A stretch of 64,000 nucleotides of DNA from Pseudomonas graminis (GTDB lineage Bacteria; Pseudomonadota; Gammaproteobacteria; Pseudomonadales; Pseudomonadaceae). The notes under the pieces were generated by a model that made no database searches, was not told the origin of the DNA, and was given only the letters and a program-made list of their open reading frames with translations. The position numbers and the translations under genes were made by a program. The stretch is from the NCBI RefSeq assembly GCF_004364335.1, contig NZ_SOCR01000011.1, forward strand, positions 152,963-216,962. The letters run 5' to 3'. How positions within the stretch are numbered: the first letter of the stretch is position 1; the number at the start of each line of letters is the position of its first letter. This document shows positions 26,092 to 33,683 of this stretch, piece by piece.

Positions 26092-27237
26092 ATGAACTCA
26101 TCCGAACCACTGGATGACGCCCCCGTTCACGATCAGACACTTGACCTGGCAGTGCGCCTGCCCGGCACGTTGATTTCTGCAGCAGCGGGCGCTTCAGAAG
26201 ACGCCGTCCGCGCGCCGGGCCTCATTCTGACGAAAGAGCAATTGGTTGAGTTGAAGCGCTATGAAACCCTCGGCCTCGCACTTCCAACGGAACTCAACGA
26301 CGTCATCTTTTACCTTGGCTACGAGACAGGCGCAGGCCCGTATCTGGAAGCCCGGGACTTCCAGACTACTTTTAATCACATTAATCAACATGCCCTGCGA
26401 TGGAACCCGCTTCGCACCGACCTGATGAACGTCGGCAGCGAACTCTGGGTGTTCGCCGACCAGATGCTGGTTTACGCAGCCGGCGTAAGACGCCTTTATA
26501 ACGAGATCAAAACGAAGCCGTCCGAAACGGCTGATCCAGAAGCTCAAGCAGACTTTTTGCAGTACATCGAGCAGGTCGCATCGCTCGTTCTGCAGCGTCG
26601 AAACGTGACGGAGGCACTCAAGCGCCGGCTCAAGGCCTTCGCCGAAGAATTGTCGACCGCAGTGATGCCCGAGGTGAAGCTCAAGCTACGGAGCATCGAC
26701 ACCAGCAATTTACCGACTGACATCCAATCGCTGATCGACACCCTTGAGAGAGGGGGCGCTGACATTGAAGCGAAACATCTTGAATACAAGGCGCTGGTAA
26801 AAAAGTCGGCGGCAGACAGTATTGGTCTGCCGCAATTGAGCCTTTATCGCAGCAGCGACGCGGATAAAGTGCGCAAACAAATCAGCGCGCTGCGTCAGCA
26901 ACAGGAGGCCAGCATTGTTCTGCTTGAGCAGAAGAACAGGATTCACGCCTCACTTCATCGCGTTCGCAGTGAGTTACACGACTTGACACTGGTCCTTGTG
27001 GATGCAGACATCGCTACCCAGAACTTGACTGACGTGTGGAACGGCCTGCATACCTACCTGACTTATTCGGTTCAGGAAGCAGGAAGAATCGACAGTGTGC
27101 TGTCCCTGCGTCGCCTCTTCAACGCTTTCAATCTGGTGGCTAAGCCCTGGGGCCAGATAAAGCAGGACGCGGATACTTTGCTCAACGTGTTCAAAGAGGC
27201 AGATCGTGAGTTCCGCATGAGTCATGGACATCAATGA
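26092..27237 (+). CDS. Alpha-xenorhabdolysin family subunit A-like protein, copy 2
   Basis: A 381-residue clear paralogue of the protein at 23777-24964: GLILTKEQLVELKRYETLG, LPTELNDVIFYLGYE, RWNPLRTDL and the C-terminal FNLVAKPWGQI with EADREF align over the full length without large gaps. The important difference is in the central segment. Where copy 1 has VMEAIGSVMGNLAMMIY, copy 2 has VKKSAADSIGLPQLSLY at the same position and length, which is polar and contains proline. This removes the hydrophobic patch expected to meet the membrane. It may therefore be a non-inserting adaptor, a regulator, or a subunit with another target. RBS AAAGGA precedes the ATG; it lies 124 bp after the XaxB-like gene. 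Confidence 0.8.
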   Translation: MNSSEPLDDAPVHDQTLDLAVRLPGTLISAAAGASEDAVRAPGLILTKEQLVELKRYETLGLALPTELNDVIFYLGYETGAGPYLEARDFQTTFNHINQHALRWNPLRTDLMNVGSELWVFADQMLVYAAGVRRLYNEIKTKPSETADPEAQADFLQYIEQVASLVLQRRNVTEALKRRLKAFAEELSTAVMPEVKLKLRSIDTSNLPTDIQSLIDTLERGGADIEAKHLEYKALVKKSAADSIGLPQLSLYRSSDADKVRKQISALRQQQEASIVLLEQKNRIHASLHRVRSELHDLTLVLVDADIATQNLTDVWNGLHTYLTYSVQEAGRIDSVLSLRRLFNAFNLVAKPWGQIKQDADTLLNVFKEADREFRMSHGHQ

Positions 27238-27334
27238 CATGTGGAATTCGAAGACTCTGGATCAGGCACCATGCCAAGCCACCTTGCAGGGGCAACGCAT
27301 CGAGTTCGCGCTGTAACGCCATGGAGGGCGAAGA

Positions 27335-28111
27335 ATGACAACACATCTCATCGAATACGACGACGTCGCTTATCTAGGATTCAACATCGGCTATATGGAG
27401 AAGCTTCCCCAATACATCGAAGCCTTCAAAATCAAACTCGATCTGGTTCCTGAAGCCGAATACGGAAAGTACAGGGAGCCCGCGATGGATCAGGTCGTCG
27501 CCACCGCACGGCAAGGCAGCTCGCTCTGGCACTCCAGCGCGAAGCAGCTTCGCGCGCTCCATCAGGACACCAAAAAGACACTGACCGACATGATCGCACT
27601 GTTGGACAGCAACCCGTTTGACAGCCGGGTCGCGCAGTTTACAAAGGATATGCTGCGCCACGAGGCAGAATTCAAGCGGCAACAGGCAGAATGCGACTGG
27701 ATCATCGAATGCACCAGGCAGACCATTCCTCGGTTCATGGATTTCATGAACGTAAGAACCTATGAATACGCGGAACGCAAAAGGCTGCTGGTGAAAGGAA
27801 AGTCCAGCAACCTACCGAAGACGCTTAACAGCGGAGTGACGGACGAAAGCAGTCTCGCTTCGGCGAGAAGCAGCCTGGAATGGCATCGTCGCGCCTACAA
27901 CACGGCGATCCTCTCGGCGGGGAATATGGGGGCCTATTGTTCGCGGCTGTCTGGCCTGTTGAACGCCACCCTTCGGGAGATCCATGCGCTCAAGCCCGAT
28001 CAGTCCGCTCGGCGGTTGACCGTGTCGTGTCAATCAGCGGCCAGTGCAGCACGCGAGGCGCAGCGCCTGATCAATTACACCCTCGACAATATTTTTCGAT
28101 TCAGTATTTGA
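27335..28111 (+). CDS. Unrecognised helical protein paired with XaxA-like copy 2
   Basis: A 258-residue protein with a strong GGAGGG ribosome-binding site. I do not recognise a family. It is rich in charged amphipathic helices (for example residues 75-150), has no signal peptide and no strongly hydrophobic segment. It occupies the position that subunit B has after copy 1, 97 bp after the second XaxA-like gene, and could be a highly diverged and shortened B subunit (333 residues in copy 1) or an unrelated partner or immunity protein. I saw no convincing residue-level similarity to the XaxB-like protein. A bidirectional terminator follows. Confidence 0.7.
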   Translation: MTTHLIEYDDVAYLGFNIGYMEKLPQYIEAFKIKLDLVPEAEYGKYREPAMDQVVATARQGSSLWHSSAKQLRALHQDTKKTLTDMIALLDSNPFDSRVAQFTKDMLRHEAEFKRQQAECDWIIECTRQTIPRFMDFMNVRTYEYAERKRLLVKGKSSNLPKTLNSGVTDESSLASARSSLEWHRRAYNTAILSAGNMGAYCSRLSGLLNATLREIHALKPDQSARRLTVSCQSAASAAREAQRLINYTLDNIFRFSI

Positions 28112-28116
28112 GCCGC

Positions 28117-28150
28117 ACAAAAAAAGGCACCCACTGGGTGCCGTTTTCTT
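28117..28150. terminator. Bidirectional terminator between the toxin locus and speC
   Basis: A 7-bp GC-rich stem (ggcaccc at 28126-28132, gggtgcc at 28136-28142) with a 3-nt loop is flanked by an A-run on the left and GTTTTCTT on the right. It therefore has a T-tract in both directions and serves the convergent genes on each side. Confidence 0.93.
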
Positions 28151-28164
28151 GTTACAGCTGACGT

Positions 28165-29328
28165 TTACACGTAGTAGGACTTCAGCGGCGGGAAGCCGTT
28201 GAACTCTACGGCGCTGTAGCTGGTGGTGTACGCACCGGTGGACAGCCAGTACAGGCGGTCACCGATAGCCAGGTTCAGTGGCAGGCCGTACTTGTAGTTT
28301 TCGTACATGATGTCGGCGCTGTCGCAGGTCGGGCCTGCAATGACCACTTCTTCCATTTCACCTTTCTTCTCGGTCCAGATCGGGAACTTGATGGCTTCGT
28401 CCATGGTTTCGATCAGGCCGGAGAACTTGCCCACATCCGTGTACACCCAACGCTCGACGGCAGTGCGGGATTTACGCGACACCAGCACCACTTCGCTGAC
28501 CAGGATACCGGCGTTGGCGATCAACGAACGGCCCGGCTCCAGAATGATTTCCGGCAGATCGTCACCGAAATCTTCTTTCAGGTAGCGAATGATTTCTTCG
28601 GCGTAGGTTTCCAGGCTGTTGGTGCGGGTGATGTAGTTGGCCGGGAAGCCGCCGCCCATGTTGATCAGCTTGAGAACGATGCCGTCTTCTTCTTTCAGAC
28701 GCTCGAAGATCACCTTCACTTTGGCGATCGCGGCGTCCCAGACGCTGATGTCGCGCTGCTGCGAACCAACGTGGAAGGAGATGCCGTAGGGCACCAGGCC
28801 CAGTTCACGAGCGAGGATCAAAAGGTCCATCGCCATGTCGGTCTGGCAGCCGAACTTGCGTGACAGCGGCCAGTCAGCCGTGGTCGAGCCTTCGGTGAGG
28901 ATACGAACATAAACTTTCGAGCCCGGCGCGGCCTTGGCGATGTTGCGAAGGTCAGCTTCGGAGTCGGTGGAGAACAGACGCACGCCCTTCTCGTAAAAGT
29001 AGCGGATGTCTCTGGATTTCTTGATGGTGTTGCCGTAGCTGATGCGATCCGGGGTGACGCCGCGGTCCATCACTTTATCCAGCTCGTAGATCGAGGCGAT
29101 GTCGAAACTGGAGCCCTTTTCCTTCAGCAGGTCGATGATTTCGACCGCCGGGTTGGCTTTGACGGCGTAATACACTTTGGCGAATTCGAAGCCTGCACGC
29201 AGGTCGTCGTAGGCCTTGCTGATCATCGCGGTGTCGATGACCACGAACGGGGTTTCTTGCTTGTCGGCAAACGCCTTCATTTTATCGAAGGTGCTTTTCT
29301 CGAAATAGTCTTCGACCTGGATCGACAT
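28165..29328 (-). CDS. speC: Ornithine decarboxylase SpeC
   Basis: A 387-residue PLP-dependent decarboxylase of the fold III (eukaryotic-like, DAP/Orn/Arg decarboxylase 2) family that makes putrescine from ornithine. The PLP lysine is K57 in YAVKANP; HVGSQQ and the phosphate-binding EPGRS box are present, and GPTCDSADIM carries the active-site Cys and Asp contributed across the dimer. RBS AGGAG is well spaced from the ATG. It corresponds to P. aeruginosa speC (PA4519). Length is normal. Its long upstream leader contains a terminator-like hairpin, suggesting control at the level of transcript elongation. Confidence 0.95.
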   Translation of the reverse strand: MSIQVEDYFEKSTFDKMKAFADKQETPFVVIDTAMISKAYDDLRAGFEFAKVYYAVKANPAVEIIDLLKEKGSSFDIASIYELDKVMDRGVTPDRISYGNTIKKSRDIRYFYEKGVRLFSTDSEADLRNIAKAAPGSKVYVRILTEGSTTADWPLSRKFGCQTDMAMDLLILARELGLVPYGISFHVGSQQRDISVWDAAIAKVKVIFERLKEEDGIVLKLINMGGGFPANYITRTNSLETYAEEIIRYLKEDFGDDLPEIILEPGRSLIANAGILVSEVVLVSRKSRTAVERWVYTDVGKFSGLIETMDEAIKFPIWTEKKGEMEEVVIAGPTCDSADIMYENYKYGLPLNLAIGDRLYWLSTGAYTTSYSAVEFNGFPPLKSYYV

Positions 29329-29444
29329 GCGGGGACTCCTGTTGGCAAACGGTAAAAAACAATGGGTGTGAGCGCGCGGCTCGTGAACGTCCTCCGTATC
29401 CCCACTTTGGTTCGCCTACTTCCCAAGGCTGCTCGGCCGAAAGC

Positions 29445-29480
29445 AAAAAGGCCATCCGGTGATACACCACGGTTGGCCTT
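29445..29480 (-). terminator. Intrinsic terminator or attenuator in the speC upstream leader
   Basis: On the minus strand a stem aaggcca/tggcctt (29474-29480 with 29448-29454) encloses an inner ggtg/cacc pairing and is followed directly by a run of five T residues (29445-29449) . It lies about 117 bp upstream of the speC start codon and points in the speC direction. It could be an attenuator for speC or the terminator of a small RNA made from about 29500-29570. No open frame upstream of it is supported. Confidence 0.6.
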
Positions 29481-29703
29481 GCTGTCTCGTCGTCAGTACT
29501 TGAGCCGGATGGATCGTTTCCAGCATGGACGTTCGGCGCGAACTGTAGGACCTGAGGGGCCGGAGATCAACTAAAAATGTCGCGTTTCTGCCCGTTTTTG
29601 CCAGACGGGAATCCACGCGCGTTCAATCAACCCGTAGTAACCGACCGATGTGACAGGGTGATGTTCCCGGTGATTGCCAATGTCGAAGTTATCACCAGCC
29701 CTT
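29481..29703. other. Intergenic region between the speC leader hairpin and a REP pair
   Basis: No gene is supported in this stretch. It should contain the promoter that feeds the minus-strand leader of speC. The low-GC sequence around 29560-29580 is the best place for it, but I could not fix the boxes. Confidence 0.35.
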
Positions 29704-29790
29704 GTAGGAGCGCGCTTGCCCGCGAAGGCGGTGTGTCAGCTAGCCTATTGAGCAATGACACACCGCAATCGCGGGCAAGCGCGCTTCTAC
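29704..29790. repeat. REP pair (gcgcgcttgcccgcga type)
   Basis: Two inverted REP units, taggagcgcgcttgcccgcga and a near-perfect complement, with the palindrome extending through gcggtgtgtca. It sits between the end of the osmoprotectant operon and speC, where it could act as a transcript 3' end structure. Confidence 0.85.
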
Positions 29791-29807
29791 TAAGCGTTCG
29801 CGCTACC

Positions 29808-30992
29808 TCAAGCCGAAGCAGCCTGCTCCACCAACTCAGCCGGCGAAACAATGCTGGTCTTCATCCCGCGCGACTGGCCGGAACTCAGATAAGCCGCGAT
29901 GGACTCCTGCGTCACTTCACCCAGGAACACATTCTCGGCATCCAGCACCGGCAGCCACGAGCGGTTGAACTCGTACATGCGCGACAACAGGATGCGCAGG
30001 TGTTCGTCGTAAGCGGCGGTGGCGTTGAACGGGCGCAGGTATTGCTCGCAGGTACCGGCCTGACGGTGCAGGTCGCGGCGACGGACGTAGCCCATGGCCT
30101 TGTTTTCGGCATCGGTGACGACCACGTAGCGGCGGTCGTTTTCGTCCATGATTTCCAGCGCATCGGCAACGGGCGTTTCCGGGCTCACGGATGGCGCGTT
30201 GTCCGCCGCGTCTTCGGCCTTGACCAGCAGCAGACGCTTGAGCGTGCTGTCCTGGCCGACGAAGTTGCTGACGAAATCATCTGCCGGGTGCGCCAGCAGT
30301 GTGTCCGGGTGGTCGATCTGCAGCAGCTTGCCGGCGCGGAAGATGGCGATCTTGTCGCCCAGCTTGATGGCTTCGTCGATGTCGTGGCTGACCATGATCA
30401 CGGTCTTGTTCAGCGCGCGCTGCATCTCGAAAAACTCGTTCTGGATCATCTCGCGGTTGATCGGGTCGACCGCACCGAACGGCTCGTCCATCAGCAGCAG
30501 AGGCGCGTCTGCGGCCAGCGCACGAATCACGCCGATCCGCTGTTGCTGACCACCCGACAACTCGCGCGGATAGCGATGCAGGTACTGCTTGGGTTCCAGC
30601 TTGATCATGCTCATCAGTTCGCGGGCACGGTCGTGGCACTTCTGCTTATCCCAACCCAGGAGCTTGGGCACGACCACGATGTTTTCCTCGATGGTCATGT
30701 TGGGGAACAGGCCGATCTGCTGAATCACGTAACCGATGTTGCGGCGCAGAGTGACTTCGTCGAGACCGGTGGTGTCCTCGCCGTTGATCAGCACTTTGCC
30801 GGAGGTCGGCATGATCAGCCGGTTGATCATTTTCAGCGTTGTACTTTTGCCGCAACCCGATGGGCCCAGAAACACGCAGATCTCGCCTTCATTGACGGTC
30901 AGGCTCACGGAATCGACAGCCTTCACTTCCTTGCCGTTGCTCTGGAAAGTCTTGGTCAGGTTCTGCAGCTCAATCATTTGTTTGGCGATCAT
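29808..30992 (-). CDS. Osmoprotectant (glycine betaine/choline) ABC transporter ATP-binding protein
   Basis: A 394-residue ATPase of the OpuCA/ProV type. I choose ATG 30992: AAGGA is 8 nt upstream and the codon overlaps the stop of the preceding permease gene in an ATGA, so translation is coupled. Walker A is GPSGCGKST, the signature LSGGQQQR, Walker B LLMDEPFGAVD. The C-terminal third carries two CBS domains (VADALEIMDENDRRYVVV and the WLPVLDAENVFLG segment), which sense ionic strength or nucleotides in OpuA-type systems. It is the last gene of the operon. Confidence 0.9.
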   Translation of the reverse strand: MIAKQMIELQNLTKTFQSNGKEVKAVDSVSLTVNEGEICVFLGPSGCGKSTTLKMINRLIMPTSGKVLINGEDTTGLDEVTLRRNIGYVIQQIGLFPNMTIEENIVVVPKLLGWDKQKCHDRARELMSMIKLEPKQYLHRYPRELSGGQQQRIGVIRALAADAPLLLMDEPFGAVDPINREMIQNEFFEMQRALNKTVIMVSHDIDEAIKLGDKIAIFRAGKLLQIDHPDTLLAHPADDFVSNFVGQDSTLKRLLLVKAEDAADNAPSVSPETPVADALEIMDENDRRYVVVTDAENKAMGYVRRRDLHRQAGTCEQYLRPFNATAAYDEHLRILLSRMYEFNRSWLPVLDAENVFLGEVTQESIAAYLSSGQSRGMKTSIVSPAELVEQAASA

Positions 30993-31642
30993 TTCAGGAG
31001 TCCTTTTGGAGTCAGCGAGCGTTGCAGCCATTGCAGAAGCAGGTCGGCGAAGATGGCCAAAATGCTGACCAGTACGGCGCCGACGATCAGCATCGACATG
31101 TCGCTGCGGCTGATGGAAGCGAGGATGAGTACGCCCAGACCGCCAGCGCCGATGGTGGCGGCGATGGTCATGACACCGATGTTCATGACCACGGCGGTGC
31201 GTACGCCGGCGAGGATCACCGGCACGGCGATCGGCAGTTCAACCATGCGCAGGCGCTGGCCGAAGGTCATGCCGATGCCCTTGGCGGCTTCACGGATGCC
31301 GGGCTCGACGCCGGTCAGCGCCAGGTAGGTGTTGCGCATGATCGGCAGCAGCGAGTAGAGAAACACTGCGGTGATCGCCGGCATCGGGCCTAGGCCCTGG
31401 CCGAATTTGGAGTAGAACGGCAGCAGCAAGCCAAACAGGGCAATCGACGGGATGGTCAGCAGTACGGTGGCGCTGGCCTGCAACGGCCCGGCGAGGGTCG
31501 GGAAGCGCGTCATCAAAACGCCCAGTGGAACGCCGACGACAATCGCCAGTGTCACTGCGATGCCGACGAGGGTGATGTGTTGCAGGGTCAGGTGCATGAC
31601 CTGATTCCAGTCCAGATGGGAGAAAGCGCTGAGGAAACTCAT
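30989..31642 (-). CDS. Osmoprotectant ABC transporter permease (second)
   Basis: A 217-residue inner-membrane permease of the OpuCB/ProW type, with about five hydrophobic segments and the coupling loop EAAKGIGMTFGQRLRMVELP. It overlaps the binding-protein gene at its start (ATGA) and the ATPase gene at its end (ATGA), so all three are translationally coupled. It forms the channel with the other permease encoded at 32636-33349. Confidence 0.92.
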   Translation of the reverse strand: MSFLSAFSHLDWNQVMHLTLQHITLVGIAVTLAIVVGVPLGVLMTRFPTLAGPLQASATVLLTIPSIALFGLLLPFYSKFGQGLGPMPAITAVFLYSLLPIMRNTYLALTGVEPGIREAAKGIGMTFGQRLRMVELPIAVPVILAGVRTAVVMNIGVMTIAATIGAGGLGVLILASISRSDMSMLIVGAVLVSILAIFADLLLQWLQRSLTPKGLLK

Positions 31643-32607
31643 GGTTTCTCCTCCTGTTTTGCCGCCGGCGCCGGTGGGACCGGCACGCTGTCGGCGGAGG
31701 GGTTGATCGGATGCTCGCGCAGGAATTCAGCCGCCACCACAGTGGGACTTTCATGGTCGACGTCGATGCGCGCGTTCAGCGTACGCATGGTCTGGTTATC
31801 CAGCAGCGCGGCGAGCGGTTTGAGCAAATCGGCCAGTTCCGGGTGCTTGTCCAGGTACTCTTTGCGAATGACTGGCGCAGCGGTGTAGTCCGGGAAGTAA
31901 TGTTTGTCGTCCGCCAGCACCTTGAGTTTGAACGCGTTCAAGCGGCCGTCGGTGGTGTAGACGAGGCCCGCAAAAACCTGCCCGTTGCGCAGCGCGGTGT
32001 AGACCAGACCGGCGTCCATCTGACGGGTGTTTTCACGCCCCAGGTTCATGCCGTAATGCTTGACCATGCCCACCAGACCGTCGGAACGGTTAGCGAACTC
32101 GGTGTCCAGCGCAACGATGTGGCCCTTGTCGGCTTCAGCCTTGAGCACCGTGGTCAGGTCAGACATGTTATTGACCTGGGGATACTGCTGCGCAATTTTG
32201 TCCGGCAGCGCCAGCGCGTAGGTGTTGTTGAACTTGGACGGCGACAGCCAGACCAGGCCCTTCTTGGCGTCCAGTTCCTTGACGCGCTGATAGGTCTGCT
32301 CGCTGTCGAGTTTCTCGTCGACATGGTTGTAGGCCACCAGCGATACGCCGGTGTATTCCCACAGCAAATCCAGCTGGCCGCTTTCCTGGGCACTGCGCGC
32401 CAGGTTACTGCCAAGGCCGCCGGTGATCTGGACCTGATAGCCCTTGTCGCGCAGGTATTGCGCGGTCAGTTCGGCCAGCATGGTCTGCTCGGTGAACACC
32501 CGCGCGCCGATGCGCAGCACGGGCATTTCAGCCGGTGCATCCGCGGCCTGGGCGAATCCGGACAGCAACATCCCGACGCCCATGATCAATGTGCATAACT
32601 TCTTCAT
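31639..32607 (-). CDS. Osmoprotectant ABC transporter substrate-binding protein
   Basis: A 322-residue OpuAC-family periplasmic binding protein. The signal peptide (MKKLCTLIMGVGMLLSGFAQAA) is clear and AAGGAA precedes the ATG. RIGARVFTEQTML, DLLWEYTGVSL and the aromatic residues around WEYTG and YFPDY are typical for the cationic-pi box that holds trimethylammonium groups such as betaine or choline. The C-terminus is a Pro/Ala-rich tail (PVPPAPAAKQEEKP), unusual but consistent with a flexible end. It overlaps the next permease gene by 4 bp. Confidence 0.92.
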   Translation of the reverse strand: MKKLCTLIMGVGMLLSGFAQAADAPAEMPVLRIGARVFTEQTMLAELTAQYLRDKGYQVQITGGLGSNLARSAQESGQLDLLWEYTGVSLVAYNHVDEKLDSEQTYQRVKELDAKKGLVWLSPSKFNNTYALALPDKIAQQYPQVNNMSDLTTVLKAEADKGHIVALDTEFANRSDGLVGMVKHYGMNLGRENTRQMDAGLVYTALRNGQVFAGLVYTTDGRLNAFKLKVLADDKHYFPDYTAAPVIRKEYLDKHPELADLLKPLAALLDNQTMRTLNARIDVDHESPTVVAAEFLREHPINPSADSVPVPPAPAAKQEEKP

Positions 32608-32635
32608 ACCAATTCCTTTCTCAGCGGGGCTCGAC

Positions 32636-33349
32636 TTATCGAGCCAGGCCGCGTTCCAGCCAGAGACGGCTTGCCAGGGTCACGGCGCCATCGAGCAACA
32701 ACGCCAGCAACGCGGTACACGCGGCGCCCAGCACCAGTTGCGGCTGATTGTTCAGGGCGATGCCGGGGAAAATCAGGCTGCCCAGGCTGTTCGCGCCAAT
32801 GAGGAACGCCAGTGGCGCGGTCCCGACGTTGATCGCCAGCGCCACGCGCACACCGCCGATGATGATCGGCACGGCATTGGGCAGCTCGACACGCCACAGC
32901 ACCTGACGCGGTGTCATGCCGATGCCGCGCGCGGCTTCTTTGAGGGATCCCTGAACGTTTTTCAGGCCTTCGTAGGTGTTGCGAACGATGGGCAACAGCG
33001 AAGCGAGGAACAAAGCGAAGATCGCCGGACCGCTGCCGATGCCCAGGATACCCAGAGCGATGGCCAGTACGGCGAGAGGAGGAACGGTGTTACCGATATT
33101 GAAGATCTGCATGAAGCGTTCGGCGCGGCCAACCATGTTCGGTCGGCTAAGGACAATGCCGGTCGGGATCCCGACTACCAGTGCCGCCAGCATCGAAGCC
33201 AGCACAAGCCAGACGTGGGCTTGCAGATAAAACAGCAGATCATCCTGATATTGCCTGATGGTACTGATGCCGATCCATTGGACCAGCAGGGCCAGGAGTG
33301 CAATGACAATCACACCTCCCAACAGCCCCTTGCCATAGCGATTTGCCAC
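32636..33349 (-). CDS. Osmoprotectant ABC transporter permease (first)
   Basis: A 237-residue permease of the OpuCD/ProW type with a first helix (GVIVIALLALLVQWIGIS), then a second group of helices and the coupling loop EAARGIGMTPRQVLWRVELP. It is the first gene of the minus-strand operon permease, binding protein, permease, ATPase. The binding-protein gene starts 28 bp downstream. The gene order, with the ATPase last, differs from the ATPase-first order of classical opuC operons. Confidence 0.92.
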   Translation of the reverse strand: MANRYGKGLLGGVIVIALLALLVQWIGISTIRQYQDDLLFYLQAHVWLVLASMLAALVVGIPTGIVLSRPNMVGRAERFMQIFNIGNTVPPLAVLAIALGILGIGSGPAIFALFLASLLPIVRNTYEGLKNVQGSLKEAARGIGMTPRQVLWRVELPNAVPIIIGGVRVALAINVGTAPLAFLIGANSLGSLIFPGIALNNQPQLVLGAACTALLALLLDGAVTLASRLWLERGLAR

Positions 33350-33638
33350 GGGCGGACTCCTTATTTCAGTCGGCGAACGTCTGGCGTGGAACCGGCCTTT
33401 TCAGGCAGCACGCGAACGTTCGCGAAGAGCAGCGGGTGGGTCGCCGGAAAGGTGGATACCTCGGCGAAAACACAAGCCATGAGCGCAGCTTCGTCAAGCT
33501 AACTTGCTGATTTTGCAACCCTTGGCGTCTTGCGATACCTGGGAATGGACGTCTCCTTAACCGCAAAGGTTCCCACGTGCGATGGTATCTGGCCACCCCT
33601 TATTGACTGAACGGTTCGGTTATTGCTCTGGTTTGGGC

Positions 33639-33644
33639 TATAAT
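33639..33644 (+). promoter_or_regulatory. -10 box candidate for prfC
   Basis: A perfect TATAAT lies 40 bp upstream of the prfC ATG; TTCGGT, 18 bp further upstream, is a poor but correctly spaced -35 element. This is the best promoter match near this gene; the ribosome-binding site itself is weak. Confidence 0.5.
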
Positions 33645-33683
33645 CGCCGCCCTTTTTTTGAATCACCTCTCGGGCGATTTCCC

